This document shows positions 10,876 through 20,355 of a stretch of DNA of 64,000 bases, in pieces (position 1 is the first letter of the stretch; every line of letters starts with the position of its first letter). Source of the stretch: Methylococcales bacterium (lineage in GTDB: Bacteria; Pseudomonadota; Gammaproteobacteria; Methylococcales; Methylomonadaceae); contig JAPLRS010000044.1 in NCBI GenBank assembly GCA_026399015.1, positions 1-64,000 on the forward strand, in the 5' to 3' direction. The notes beneath the pieces were generated by a model. It did no database searches. It saw nothing but the letters and a program-made list of their open reading frames with translations, and was not told the DNA's origin. Position numbers and translations under genes: made by a program.

Positions 10876-11775
10876 ATGAACTTAAGTCAAATTGAATTAT
10901 TACGAGTTTTACAAGAAACCAATTTAAACTTATCTAAAGCGGCTGAAAAAATGCACATTGTGCAATCAGCTGTGAGTCGACAATTACAGTTATTTGAAGC
11001 AGAATTGGGGTCACCCTTATTTGAACGCCAAGGCAAAAAATTGGTTGGAATGACTTCCTTAGGCCTAAGTATTATGGACGAAGTTGCTACTATCAACAGA
11101 GCTAAAGCGAATATACAACATATCGCCTCAGATTTTTTAGACAGTAATAAAGGCACCTTGCATATTGCAACAACGCATACGCAAGCGAAATACTTCCTAC
11201 CTAAACCAATTGCACGCTTTAGAGAAAAGTATCCTGGAGTTAATATCTACATGGTGCAAGCTTCGCCTGAGCAACTTATTGATCAACTGCATAATCGAAA
11301 GGCTGATGTCGCTATTTGTACAGAACGCGTGGATTTAGTACCTGATTTAATACTTGAGACTTGTTATAGATGGTATCACTCCATCGTAGTGCCCCATGAG
11401 CACCCATTGGCAGAAGGCCTTATTACTTTAGAGCGGATTTCGCAATACCCTATTTTAACCTACAGCTTTGGTTATACCGGTCGGTCAAATATCGAAAACG
11501 CCTTTAACCAAGCCAATTTAGAATTGGATATTATTTTAGCCGCATCAGATACAGATGTGATTAAAACCTATGTACGATTAGGATTGGGAGTTGGCTTAAT
11601 TGCGGGGATGGCATATGATCCGATCGTTGATAAAGACTTAGTAGCAAGAGATTTATCGCATTTAATTTCTAGCTCAAGCACTAAGATTGCTTATTTAAAA
11701 CACAATTATTTACCTCAATACAGCAAACATTTTATTGAAGAATTATTAATAGCGGGCAAAGAAAATAGTTATTAA
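10876..11775 (+). CDS. CysB-like LysR-family regulator of sulfur assimilation
   Basis: A LysR-type activator of 299 residues. The N-terminal winged helix-turn-helix contains LSKAAEKMHIVQSAVSRQLQLFE (about 18-40), and the C-terminal effector domain starts near residue 90 (GTLHIATTHTQAKYFLP), a sequence typical of CysB/Cbl. CysB proteins sense O-acetylserine or N-acetylserine and activate sulfate-assimilation genes. It is the last gene of the cysTWA operon, so it is probably autoregulated. It is shorter than E. coli CysB (324), so CysB versus Cbl is undecided. Confidence 0.9.
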   Translation: MNLSQIELLRVLQETNLNLSKAAEKMHIVQSAVSRQLQLFEAELGSPLFERQGKKLVGMTSLGLSIMDEVATINRAKANIQHIASDFLDSNKGTLHIATTHTQAKYFLPKPIARFREKYPGVNIYMVQASPEQLIDQLHNRKADVAICTERVDLVPDLILETCYRWYHSIVVPHEHPLAEGLITLERISQYPILTYSFGYTGRSNIENAFNQANLELDIILAASDTDVIKTYVRLGLGVGLIAGMAYDPIVDKDLVARDLSHLISSSSTKIAYLKHNYLPQYSKHFIEELLIAGKENSY

Positions 11776-11822
11776 AATTAACTTGATCAAGAAGTAGATC
11801 AAATTATCTCAAATTTAATAAC

Positions 11823-12920
11823 TTATTTTTTTGCCGAATTCGGTAACAAGCCATAAAGGCCTAATTTATGCCGAAGTACATTTCTACTGATATCCAATAG
11901 TTTTGCTGTTTGCACCTGATTTTCTTCGCAAAAACTAAAAGCTGTTCTGACAATTGTTTCTTCTAGAATATCAAACAACTTTGGTGGTGCTTGCTCACAT
12001 AACTTCTCTAAAGCGGACTCTAAAGAAGATGTAGATACAGAGTTTGCTGATTCAACATGTCTAACGCCTGATAATTTAAAATCTTCAGGTCGTAAGCGAT
12101 TACCAGGACAAACTAACAAGGCCCGATGAATCGCGTTTTCAAGTTCACGGATATTACCAGGCCAATCATAATTTAATAAAGCTAACTCGGTGGAGGGGGA
12201 TAATTTAATTTCAGTGTAACCTAAGCGCTCGCTATATATTTTTAAGAAATGTCTAGCCAATGGCATAATGTCGCCAGGACGCTCTCTTAAAGGCGCTAAA
12301 TGCAATGTCGCTACATTAAATCGATAATATAAATCGGCTCTAAAATGCGATGCAGCAACCGCTTCTTCTAAATTAACATTTGTAGCCGCAATAATTCTGA
12401 CATCAACAGGTACTGATGTTCTAGAACCTACTTTAACTACCTCCCGCTCTTGCAAGACCCGCAATAATTTAGCTTGCATACCTATGGGTAAATCACCCAC
12501 TTCATCCAAAAATAAGCTACCCTTGTTCGCCGTTTCAAACCAGCCCGCTTTAGTATTGACAGCACCCGTAAAAGCGCCTTTCTCATGCCCAAACAATTCA
12601 CTTTCAATCAAATTTTCGCTTAATGCCGCGCAATTTAGAGCGCCAAAGGTATTTTTATTGCGTTTACTTAAGGCATGCACATGCCTAGCGACTAATTCTT
12701 TCCCCGTACCCGTTTCACCAATAATTAATACAGTTGCGTCACTAGGCGCAATGCGTTCAATTTGTTCTAACAATCGTCTTGAGACCGGATCCTCAAATAC
12801 CAATGCGGTTGCACGCACTGATAAAGACAGTGATCTTGACTCAAGCTCATCAAAGGCCAACAATGTAGAAGCGTTATCAATAACGCCGTCACCGTAATTG
12901 CTGCCGATATATGTTTCCAT
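11823..12920 (-). CDS. Sigma54-dependent transcriptional activator without a sensor domain
   Basis: An enhancer-binding protein of 365 residues. Only about 45 residues precede the AAA+ domain, so no receiver, GAF or PAS domain is present. Walker A GETGTGKE is near 67-74, the sigma54-contacting GAFTGA loop near 115, and Walker B SLFLDEVGDLP follows. A Fis-type helix-turn-helix (AKLLDISRNVLRHKLGLYG) ends the protein. It lies downstream of tpsB in the same direction with a 142-base gap. Activity is probably set by its level or a partner protein, as in PspF. The two sigma54 promoters at 20256 and 33956 are the obvious candidate targets. Confidence 0.92.
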   Translation of the reverse strand: METYIGSNYGDGVIDNASTLLAFDELESRSLSLSVRATALVFEDPVSRRLLEQIERIAPSDATVLIIGETGTGKELVARHVHALSKRNKNTFGALNCAALSENLIESELFGHEKGAFTGAVNTKAGWFETANKGSLFLDEVGDLPIGMQAKLLRVLQEREVVKVGSRTSVPVDVRIIAATNVNLEEAVAASHFRADLYYRFNVATLHLAPLRERPGDIMPLARHFLKIYSERLGYTEIKLSPSTELALLNYDWPGNIRELENAIHRALLVCPGNRLRPEDFKLSGVRHVESANSVSTSSLESALEKLCEQAPPKLFDILEETIVRTAFSFCEENQVQTAKLLDISRNVLRHKLGLYGLLPNSAKK

Positions 12921-13062
12921 AATATTTTCTCTTGTGTGCTATAAAATAACTGAGCTAAAATTTGCAGATCAATCTTTTAAAAAGTTATTTTATATCAATT
13001 ACTTATGACAATAAAACGTTATTATTAGATGTGATTATCTAACTATAACATATAGCATTAAA

Positions 13063-14712
13063 TCAGAACTCATAAGCAACCCTAAAATCAACACGTTGCT
13101 GACCTATATCAATCGTACTTTGCTTATGCATAGGATACGACCAATCAAACTCGCCCGTAAAATGTTTAAGCAATAACATACGAAGACCCACACCAGTTGA
13201 CGCTAACTGGGATGAACCAGGAGTCGGGGCAATAGGTTGATAGGTCCAAATATTAGCCCAATCCACAAAGCTAAAAACGCGCAGATTTTGCACACTTTCT
13301 AGTTCTTTACTCACTAATTTAGGTGAATAAAACTCTAGGGATAAATTAACGCCGTTATCGCCCAATAATTGAGTTTGATGGTAACCCCGCACACTTAACG
13401 GACCACCCGCAGAAAACTGTTCATTACTCACCAACATTGAAGAACTCACTTGAGTATCGGCACGCGCGTGCAATCGAAAATCTTTTGGCAGGCTTTGTTG
13501 ATGTTTTAAACTAGACGTTAAATACACAAAATCTGGAGTTGCAGGACAGGCGCCATTATATTTTTTATTTTCTGAACAATGACTATCATTCGCTGGCCCC
13601 GTTCTTTTTTTACCAAACTCATCTTCGTTATTACCAACCCCAGAAAATGAATAATGCGCAGCGATATTGATATTGGTTAAGCGCCCTTCACCACGCCAAG
13701 AACCATCATAGCCCGTCATAAAAGATAAATAACTGATGGACGAGTTGTTAGTGCCCTTAGAACCACTCTGATTAACGCCCTGGCCAAAATCTTTATAATC
13801 TAAGCCACCACTCAAACTCTGAATATAAGTATCTGTGCTTGGTAAAGGTTTAACTAAGCGCGCACCGTAAATATTACCTGCTCCCACAACAGACATATCA
13901 CCGACATTAACGCCCAATTGTGTATTAGAACTAATACCAATACCATACATAGCTAACTTAGTATCCCACCAACCAGTTGGTAACACATAAGTCCCTGACC
14001 ACACTTCAACTTCATCATTATTTTGAGGGGAAGTTTGATACTGTAAAGAGGCACTGTGAAATTTTTGCCATAAATTATCGTAACGCACTGAAGCTATCAC
14101 CCGAGAATAAGAGGTGCTTTCTGAGTTACGGCTATTCATTTCTAAACTGCCATGCAACGGTAATTCATCTTTAACGCGTAACTCCACTTCCATTTTACCG
14201 GGTGTTGATCCCGCCCTAAAAATAGGCGTGACATTACGATCCGCTGATTGCTGAGATAAGGTATTCACTTGTTCTTGAACTTTTGGCATATCAGGTACTT
14301 TACCTTCTGCCAAAGCGGGTACACTTTCACGAATTTTATCTAACTCATGGTATTTAGAACCTGTCACCCGCACAGTCTCAATGGCACCTTCTAGCACGGC
14401 TAAGCGCACTTGTTCGGCATTAACATCTTGCTCTGGAATTGAAACAACGACAGTTGGATAGCCTTTATTTCTGTAAACTTCTTCTAAAGCGGCTCGCGCT
14501 TTTTCTACATCATCTACAGTTTTATTAGGTCCCAAATAGGGATAAACCGCTCTCTCTAAAGACTCGTCATCCAATAAAGTATTACCGTCTATTTGAAAGT
14601 CATAGATATTAAAATCTGGTTTCTTTTCAGACTCATTGGGAGCGGGTTCAGCCGCATTAACAAGGGTACTGGACACTAATAGCGCGAGTGCCACAACATA
14701 TCTCACCTGCAT
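13063..14712 (-). CDS. Two-partner secretion outer-membrane transporter TpsB (ShlB/FhaC/HMW1B family)
   Basis: Omp85-superfamily transporter that secretes a TpsA exoprotein. In 549 residues: signal peptide to about residue 20 (VNAAEP), a POTRA domain (FNIYDFQIDGNTLLDDESLERAVYPYLG), a second POTRA with VRLAVLEGAIETVRVTGS, then a 16-strand barrel. The conserved VRGY of the L6 loop is in GGPLSVRGYHQTQLLG, and the protein ends RVAYEF. Two cysteines in CSENKKYNGAC probably close a loop of the barrel. It is the last gene of the minus-strand run and overlaps the coiled-coil gene (TAATG). Its TpsA partner lies six genes upstream, an unusual separation. Confidence 0.93.
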   Translation of the reverse strand: MQVRYVVALALLVSSTLVNAAEPAPNESEKKPDFNIYDFQIDGNTLLDDESLERAVYPYLGPNKTVDDVEKARAALEEVYRNKGYPTVVVSIPEQDVNAEQVRLAVLEGAIETVRVTGSKYHELDKIRESVPALAEGKVPDMPKVQEQVNTLSQQSADRNVTPIFRAGSTPGKMEVELRVKDELPLHGSLEMNSRNSESTSYSRVIASVRYDNLWQKFHSASLQYQTSPQNNDEVEVWSGTYVLPTGWWDTKLAMYGIGISSNTQLGVNVGDMSVVGAGNIYGARLVKPLPSTDTYIQSLSGGLDYKDFGQGVNQSGSKGTNNSSISYLSFMTGYDGSWRGEGRLTNINIAAHYSFSGVGNNEDEFGKKRTGPANDSHCSENKKYNGACPATPDFVYLTSSLKHQQSLPKDFRLHARADTQVSSSMLVSNEQFSAGGPLSVRGYHQTQLLGDNGVNLSLEFYSPKLVSKELESVQNLRVFSFVDWANIWTYQPIAPTPGSSQLASTGVGLRMLLLKHFTGEFDWSYPMHKQSTIDIGQQRVDFRVAYEF

Positions 14713-15452
14713 TATTTGCTTTCCTTACCAGACGCTGCTTGGGAATCTTGTAAAGCCTTATCAACTTCAGCATCTGGCACTTCATTAGCTTCAAAGGGGC
14801 TAACTTTAAGCTGCTGTAATTTATATTTATACTCTTCGGTAACCGTCTGAGTCGCTACTTTACCAATACCTGTTAGTGGTTCTAGTTCTGCAATTTGTTG
14901 CCATAGGCCTTTTTCTTTATATTGCGTTAACACTTCGCTATAAGCCGTTTGCAAATCTTTATTGCGGGTATTGCACTGTGTAATCCATTGCTCACGCTCT
15001 TTAATGGCCTGCACTAATAACTGATTATCTGCATAAATAGCATTGGCTTTACCCACTACATCTCGATGTTTCTCTTGTAAAGCCTGCTCACGCTGACGTT
15101 GCTGACTTAATTGAGACTCTAAATTCGTTTTTACAGACTCTAAACCCGTTTTGTACTTTTCTACTTCAGATTCTAAGGGCTGCAACCTCTTTACAGTCGC
15201 CTCTAAGCCAGCTAATTTAGCTTCCAAAGCCGTTTTATCAGACACTAAAGTTGCTTTTTCTGCTTCTAATGCGATTTTTTCTTGGGATAACTGCCGAATC
15301 ATACCTTGGGCTTTTTTAACCGCAGCTGAGCCATCTGAGGTTTTAGGCTCAGCCCACGCATTTGAGCTGAGAATTAAAGAACTGCCAATTAAAAACAAAG
15401 CACTGATGAGCAAGTTATCGGATATTTTTAATTTAAACATATCCTGCCCCAT
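14712..15452 (-). CDS. Secreted coiled-coil protein of unknown function
   Basis: A 246-residue protein with an N-terminal signal peptide (LLISALFLIGSSLILSSNAWA). A nearly continuous coiled coil runs over about residues 45-155, rich in Leu, Glu, Lys and Gln heptads, followed by a short tail (VDKALQDSQAASGKESK). I do not recognise a family. Both ends overlap neighbours as TAATG, so translation is coupled to the porin and to tpsB. A periplasmic adaptor or spacer between the TonB complex and the outer membrane would fit, but this is speculation. An alternative start is Met5. Confidence 0.75.
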   Translation of the reverse strand: MGQDMFKLKISDNLLISALFLIGSSLILSSNAWAEPKTSDGSAAVKKAQGMIRQLSQEKIALEAEKATLVSDKTALEAKLAGLEATVKRLQPLESEVEKYKTGLESVKTNLESQLSQQRQREQALQEKHRDVVGKANAIYADNQLLVQAIKEREQWITQCNTRNKDLQTAYSEVLTQYKEKGLWQQIAELEPLTGIGKVATQTVTEEYKYKLQQLKVSPFEANEVPDAEVDKALQDSQAASGKESK

Positions 15453-17257
15453 TAGAATCTAGCATTTAAATCGACATTAATCGTGTCAATTTTATACTTA
15501 GGACCATTGATCGAATCAGTACTAAACCAACGCAAATTTAACCAAGTATTACGCGTCACCCCATATTGCGTTCCTAACACCCAGCCTTTTGCATCCGTAC
15601 CACCTTGATGGAAAATTGAATCGGTAAACGCATCTAGCACCGCATCACGCTCAATGTATCGATAAGCCAAATTAACATTCCAATCACCAAAGCGTCTAAG
15701 TTCTGGTCTACCCACATCAATACGACCTTGATATGCGTCAGTTCTTGGTGCTATATCTTTGTGGAACTCTCTTAAAATTTGTTGCTGACTGAACCCTAAG
15801 TTCTTTGCGTAATCCGCTGTCAACATAATATGGGTAATATCAGAAGCCGCGTAGTCAAAAATAGCGGTAGCATTAAAGATTTTAAAACCAGAAGCTAAAC
15901 CAAATAGACAACCTTGAGAATCTGTACAATCACTTGCAGCCCCATTTCTTTCATCAGTGATTGCCACCATCGAGTTGCCTTTTTGAATGAACTGCGGTGC
16001 TGTCCAATCGTATTGGTGTCCTGCTCCTGTGACAGGTGTACGACGCGCATTTACATTTTGGAACTCATAGTAAGAGGTTGCAATGTTAAAACGAGAATCA
16101 TCAAACACTAACCAATCTGCACCAATCTGTCCGGCATACAACCATTTATCAACAGTAGATGAGGTAATGTCTTGAATGGGGAAAACACCCAATGTTAAAA
16201 ACGCACTATCAGGCGTTTGCTGACCTTGGTTTATACCATTACGCGCAGTTGGATTTGGAGTTTTATAAGCTTTAACTTTGGCATTATTTTGACTAAAGGG
16301 TAATCTAAAACTACCCGCAATACCTTCAAAACTTAAGTCGGGATCAAAAACCACATCCGTAGATAAGAAAGGATTAATGGTTCTACCCGCATATAAAGTA
16401 AACCAGTCCGTGCCTTTACCATCAACAAAATTATATTGCAAAAAGGCTCTATCAATGGCAAATTGATACGATTGCCCAGTATTACCCAAGGTTTGGTCAT
16501 TAGAAACAGGGTTGTAAGTATTACTAGTAGCAAACCGAACCCCCGCTTTTAAGCCATCGGCTAACTTGGCTTCAAATCCTAAACGAAAACGCTCTCTGAT
16601 TCTTAGTCGGTCTCTTTGATTATTGATATATTGTTTATTGGGGTCATTAATTTTATCGAAACCACCCGCATTATTAATTGCCAAATAATCTGGGGTCGTA
16701 CCTAATACACCTGGGTAATACACAGGATTATCATTTCCATACAACTCATCCGCAAACCGAATTCTCATATCAAAAGTCGGATTAATTGCCGCAACCCATT
16801 CAGGTAAAGCGGCAGGAATACCCCAGCCTTCTTTTTTAGCATCTTTTTTTACATCATTGACTACTTCGGCTTTTAATTCGGCGCGCACTTCATCACGAAT
16901 TTCTTTTTTTACAAACTCTGGCACATAAGTAACATGCTTTGATTTACTAACACCTTGAGTATTAGTATTTGCTGGATTAGCTTGTTGAACATCAACCACC
17001 TCTGCTGGAGATAGTGCCTTATTTTTATAAGTTTGAACGGGTGCATCTGCTTCTGCTGTCGCCGCCTCTTGCTCTGCTGCTGCCACTAAGCCCGTACCTT
17101 CTTGTTTATTAATAACACCCCGTTGGACTAATAAATCAACCAAATTAACAAAAGTAGATTTTTTAACCTTTAAAATCGCGTCAGGCTGTTCAGCATAAAC
17201 GGGGGTAACTAAAGTACCGGCTAAAATAGCGAGTAAGGTTTTCTTTGCAGTATTCAT
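15452..17257 (-). CDS. Putative outer-membrane porin (Porin_5-like)
   Basis: A 601-residue secreted barrel. The signal peptide ends at VYA near residue 22. A soluble region follows (about 25-145), including a possible helical segment with alternating charge (EVRAELKAEVVNDVKKDAKKE). The barrel begins at FDMRIRFADELYGN and carries RDRLRIRERFRLGFEAKLADGLKAGVRFATSN, typical of the family annotated as putative porin (PF16930). It ends in the aromatic VDLNARF. It lies between tonB and the coiled-coil gene, so it is a candidate outer-membrane partner of this TonB system. The substrate is unknown. Confidence 0.8.
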   Translation of the reverse strand: MNTAKKTLLAILAGTLVTPVYAEQPDAILKVKKSTFVNLVDLLVQRGVINKQEGTGLVAAAEQEAATAEADAPVQTYKNKALSPAEVVDVQQANPANTNTQGVSKSKHVTYVPEFVKKEIRDEVRAELKAEVVNDVKKDAKKEGWGIPAALPEWVAAINPTFDMRIRFADELYGNDNPVYYPGVLGTTPDYLAINNAGGFDKINDPNKQYINNQRDRLRIRERFRLGFEAKLADGLKAGVRFATSNTYNPVSNDQTLGNTGQSYQFAIDRAFLQYNFVDGKGTDWFTLYAGRTINPFLSTDVVFDPDLSFEGIAGSFRLPFSQNNAKVKAYKTPNPTARNGINQGQQTPDSAFLTLGVFPIQDITSSTVDKWLYAGQIGADWLVFDDSRFNIATSYYEFQNVNARRTPVTGAGHQYDWTAPQFIQKGNSMVAITDERNGAASDCTDSQGCLFGLASGFKIFNATAIFDYAASDITHIMLTADYAKNLGFSQQQILREFHKDIAPRTDAYQGRIDVGRPELRRFGDWNVNLAYRYIERDAVLDAFTDSIFHQGGTDAKGWVLGTQYGVTRNTWLNLRWFSTDSINGPKYKIDTINVDLNARF

Positions 17258-17286
17258 GTTTTATATCTATTTAAATTAAATAATTT

Positions 17287-17982
17287 TTACTTGTTTAAGA
17301 GTAACTCACACTTAATACGAACCTTAGCAGGTTGATGCATGGATTCGGGAGGAGCTTTACCAAGACTAGAATGTACTTTTAATAAAGCCGCTCGTATTGT
17401 TTGATCAACTTCTGTTTGCCCGCTACCTGAAGTTAACTCAGTACGATTAATACTACCCTCTGGACTTACCCATACACTTACAACAACTGAACAGCCCGAC
17501 TTGGCTGATGAGATTGCGGGCAAGTCTTCCAAAGCAGATTGCAAATCATCTTGTAAATGATTAATAATTTGGCCGCCATACCAAATAACAGCGTTACCGC
17601 CACCACCACCTAAAATAGACCGACCACCCTTACGCGCTGCTAAGCCAAAACCATCTGCACCCGCGGCGCCATCCGCATCCAAGCCCAACTCTTCTGCGGG
17701 TGGCTCATTTGATTCTTCTGGCGTTGGCTCTGGTTCTGGCTCCGGCTCAGGTTCTTCGATTTTTTCTTCTTTAACCTCAGGCTCCGGTGGCTTTACTTCC
17801 GGTGGTGGCGGAGGTGGTGGCGGTGGCTGAATCATGGTAATTTGTTGCGCCACTTTTTTTGCATGCGGTGGCTTAGGAAACAAATCTTTTAAAACAATAA
17901 TACCCACTACAATCAATAAAACCGATCCCACGCCCAACAAAACCGGCAAACGACGTAACCACGCAAATTTCTTTTCTTCCAT
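17287..17982 (-). CDS. TonB-family energy transducer
   Basis: A 231-residue protein that would transmit proton-motive force from ExbB-ExbD to an outer-membrane partner. It has one membrane helix at about 14-33 (LLGVGSVLLIVVGIIVL) and a proline-rich periplasmic spacer: nine consecutive prolines, then PEP/EPEP repeats. A C-terminal TonB/TolA-like domain at about 150-231 includes VVVSVWVSPEGSINRTELTSGSG. Two C-terminal cysteines (SGCSVV and IKCELL) may form a disulfide. No TonB-dependent receptor gene is nearby; the partners in the operon are a porin and TpsB. Confidence 0.88.
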   Translation of the reverse strand: MEEKKFAWLRRLPVLLGVGSVLLIVVGIIVLKDLFPKPPHAKKVAQQITMIQPPPPPPPPPEVKPPEPEVKEEKIEEPEPEPEPEPTPEESNEPPAEELGLDADGAAGADGFGLAARKGGRSILGGGGGNAVIWYGGQIINHLQDDLQSALEDLPAISSAKSGCSVVVSVWVSPEGSINRTELTSGSGQTEVDQTIRAALLKVHSSLGKAPPESMHQPAKVRIKCELLLNK

Positions 17983-17997
17983 CGTAATAACTAGCCG

Positions 17998-18402
17998 CTA
18001 CTTCACTAATTTTTGCGTCACTAAACCCAATTGAGTTATTTGCAAACGCGTCACCACATCCAATACCTCTATCACTTTTTGATATTGCACACTTGCATCC
18101 GCTTTAACAACCACTGGCAAATCAGGCACTGCCGCTTTAAATTGTGCCAAGCGGGTTTCCAGTTCTTGCACTGAAACAGGATAGGTATCTAAATAGATAG
18201 TGCCGTCTGGTGTTATAGATATTGCTTTTGTTTTAGGTTTAGATAACGAAGGTGTGCTACTCGCCTTGGGTAAATTAACAGTAATGCCTTGCACAGTAGC
18301 CGTTGTCATAATGATAAAAATTAACAACAATACATAAGCCACATCCAGCATGGGCGTAATGTTAATGTCGTCGTATACCTTCTCTTCTGATTCAACTTTC
18401 AT
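17998..18402 (-). CDS. exbD: ExbD/TolR-family proton-channel subunit
   Basis: A 134-residue single-pass inner-membrane protein. The membrane helix after INITPMLDVAYVLLLIFIIM holds the essential aspartate (LDV, about residue 20). The periplasmic domain runs from about residue 45 and has the family's SITPDGTIYLD and VVVKADASVQYQKVIEVLD patterns. It starts eight bases after the ExbB-fusion gene and is followed by tonB after 15 bases, so the three make one energy-transducing complex. Confidence 0.93.
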   Translation of the reverse strand: MKVESEEKVYDDINITPMLDVAYVLLLIFIIMTTATVQGITVNLPKASSTPSLSKPKTKAISITPDGTIYLDTYPVSVQELETRLAQFKAAVPDLPVVVKADASVQYQKVIEVLDVVTRLQITQLGLVTQKLVK

Positions 18403-18410
18403 GGTTTAAC

Positions 18411-20189
18411 TCACTTTTTTTGCTGTTGGGCGGCACGCATTGACAATAAGGCTAAAAACTCATCTGCAAAAATACGCATACTGGCAGTAATATCCTTAAT
18501 TTGAGTTAATAAGTAGTTATAAGCAAACAAGGCTGGAATCGCTACCGCTAAGCCCGCTACAGTTGCTAACAAGGCCGCCGCAATTCCTGGCGCAATAGAG
18601 TTAATATTTACATCGCCTGATGCAGCAATGGCCGCGAAGGTAATCATTACCCCTACTACCGTGCCCAACAATCCTAAAAATGGCCCACCCGCAATCGCAA
18701 TCGTTAACAACACCATATTTTTATTAAGACGCTGACTCTCAGTTACAATTTGAGAATCAAGTTTGACGTGTAAATAATTCCAAGCTTCTGAAGTGACTGT
18801 TTGGTTAACATCGCCCTGTAGCTGTTTAAGCTCATGGATGGCGGTGTGATACAAATGATAAAGTGAAGAACTCTGAAAATGATCATGCTTTCCTACTAAA
18901 GCGGATACCCAATCGATATCTGACTCATCTTGTTCTTCATCTGAATCTAAATCACCTAAATGCTTAGGATCTAACTGACGATATTTTTCTAAGAAGGCTT
19001 TATTATCTTTAGTGACTCTATTGATAATTATAGTTTTAGTAATCATTACCCAAATAGCCACCACTAACATAATGAGTGTTAAACCAATAACCACCCAACC
19101 ATCAACAGTTACGTTTTGGACAATAACCATGAAATGACCTGCACCAGCATCACCATTTGACTCATCTTCGCCAAAATTAAGCACCGAAAAATCTGGGCTT
19201 TGGCTACGGAAACTTAACTTAACCCAATCCGCACTTCTAGCAGTTGTAGCGATTTGTACTTCATCTAATAAACCGATGTAATTATTACCCAATGCAATGC
19301 TAGGATTAACAGAACTTAAACTAACAGGCGCGGTCGCGGCAATTGCACCATTAAGATAAACATCCAACTTATCCGCTTTAGCAACCACTACCAATTGTTG
19401 CCATTGGCCTTGTGTAACATTAATAGGCGCCGTATCTACTGAGCCACTTGCACCTACCCAATGCGCTACTAATGAAGTGCCTTGCAAATCTATACTTAAA
19501 CCGTTTGCGCCTTCTTTAGCCGTAAAAATTTGTGCATTGGCTTGTGGTTGATCAAATTTAAACCAAGTAGAAAAAGTCCAACCTTTATCAGCAGCTATAG
19601 CTAATTGCGGTAACGGGTTAACACTAATTGCACCCGTGCCACTAAATTTTGCCGCAGCACCTATCCAGCCTGCAGGCTCAATTTGCGCTTTAGAATCTGA
19701 CGCATTGCTCGCGTAAGCGGTCGCATCTTGAGGTAACGCTTCACCGTCTTTAAAGTGATATACCAAACTTTGGGGCGTATCATAAAGGCTCTTAGCATCT
19801 GAGCCATCAGGCGCATTTTGATTACCGTAATACAACCAAAATTTATCATCGGCAACACCGCCACGCACTTGAGGCAAGCGCACCCAAACTAAGCCAATTT
19901 CACTTAAGGTATCTACCGCTTCAATTTCATAATTAAGAGGCGTTTTGTCATCTTTTAAAAAGCGAACATCACGACCTTGCTCAGCTAATTCTGAAAAGAA
20001 GCCAAAATTACCCGCATGCAAGCGAATTAAAATAGGAACATCAGCCACAGTTTCTTGAATATCTGCACCCGTAGCAGTGGCATCCACACTGACCTGACGA
20101 CGTGAACTCCAGTCCTCATTCCACCAAGCTAAAGTAATAACAGGAAACAACAACGCTATAAGACCAAATGTAATGCTTCTTTTATTCAT
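18411..20189 (-). CDS. DUF2341-LamG-ExbB fusion (MotA/TolQ/ExbB proton channel)
   Basis: A 592-residue inner-membrane protein much longer than ExbB (about 240). It has a signal peptide (residues 1-21), a DUF2341 domain (about 25-125, with ADVPILIRL and FWLYYGN), and a concanavalin-like LamG domain (about 140-335, with GWTFSTWFKFD and LDEVQIATTARSADWVKLSFRS). A membrane helix follows at about 353-378, then the ExbB/TolQ channel domain (about 425-585, with GPFLGLLGTVVGVMITF and a final hydrophobic pair of helices). The periplasmic N-terminal half may bind a glycan or protein. First gene after the sigma54 promoter at 20256. The domain order is seen; the binding role is inference. Confidence 0.88.
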   Translation of the reverse strand: MNKRSITFGLIALLFPVITLAWWNEDWSSRRQVSVDATATGADIQETVADVPILIRLHAGNFGFFSELAEQGRDVRFLKDDKTPLNYEIEAVDTLSEIGLVWVRLPQVRGGVADDKFWLYYGNQNAPDGSDAKSLYDTPQSLVYHFKDGEALPQDATAYASNASDSKAQIEPAGWIGAAAKFSGTGAISVNPLPQLAIAADKGWTFSTWFKFDQPQANAQIFTAKEGANGLSIDLQGTSLVAHWVGASGSVDTAPINVTQGQWQQLVVVAKADKLDVYLNGAIAATAPVSLSSVNPSIALGNNYIGLLDEVQIATTARSADWVKLSFRSQSPDFSVLNFGEDESNGDAGAGHFMVIVQNVTVDGWVVIGLTLIMLVVAIWVMITKTIIINRVTKDNKAFLEKYRQLDPKHLGDLDSDEEQDESDIDWVSALVGKHDHFQSSSLYHLYHTAIHELKQLQGDVNQTVTSEAWNYLHVKLDSQIVTESQRLNKNMVLLTIAIAGGPFLGLLGTVVGVMITFAAIAASGDVNINSIAPGIAAALLATVAGLAVAIPALFAYNYLLTQIKDITASMRIFADEFLALLSMRAAQQQKK

Positions 20190-20255
20190 CGTTTAAATTT
20201 TTAATCAAGGAAAAGTAAGTGCTTGTGAATGATTTCAGACACATAAAGCACTTTT

Positions 20256-20271
20256 AGCAAATTACATGCCA
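20256..20271 (-). promoter_or_regulatory. Sigma54 promoter for the exbB-exbD-tonB-porin-tpsB operon
   Basis: Reading the minus strand, TGGCATGTAATTTGCT matches the -24/-12 consensus TGGCAY-N5-TTGCW at every fixed position. Transcription would start near 20245, giving a leader of about 56 bases before the ExbB-fusion start codon at 20189. A palindromic enhancer site lies 100 bp upstream. Confidence 0.8.
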
Positions 20272-20330
20272 AAAATAAACTTTTTATTAATCAATGTATT
20301 AAAAGAAACGCAATAGAACTATTTGCTGGA

Positions 20331-20353
20331 ATATCAACAGTTACTGTTGATAT
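20331..20353. promoter_or_regulatory. Perfect inverted repeat beside the sigma54 enhancer site
   Basis: Ten-base arms ATATCAACAG and CTGTTGATAT flank a 3-base TTA centre. It uses the same TGTTGA/TCAACA half-site as the enhancer 3 bases further upstream, so it may be a second activator site with the half-sites in opposite order. It could also form an RNA hairpin in transcripts coming from tpsA. Confidence 0.5.
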
Positions 20354-20355
20354 AG

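Noticed and set aside
12921-13062. A sigma54 promoter or enhancer copy in front of the activator gene.
   Set aside because: No TGGCA/TTGC pair and no TGTTGA/TCAACA palindrome in this gap, so there is no sign of sigma54 autoregulation.
13977-14174. A 65-codon plus-strand frame inside tpsB.
   Set aside because: Antisense to a well-supported barrel region and without a family match or ribosome site.
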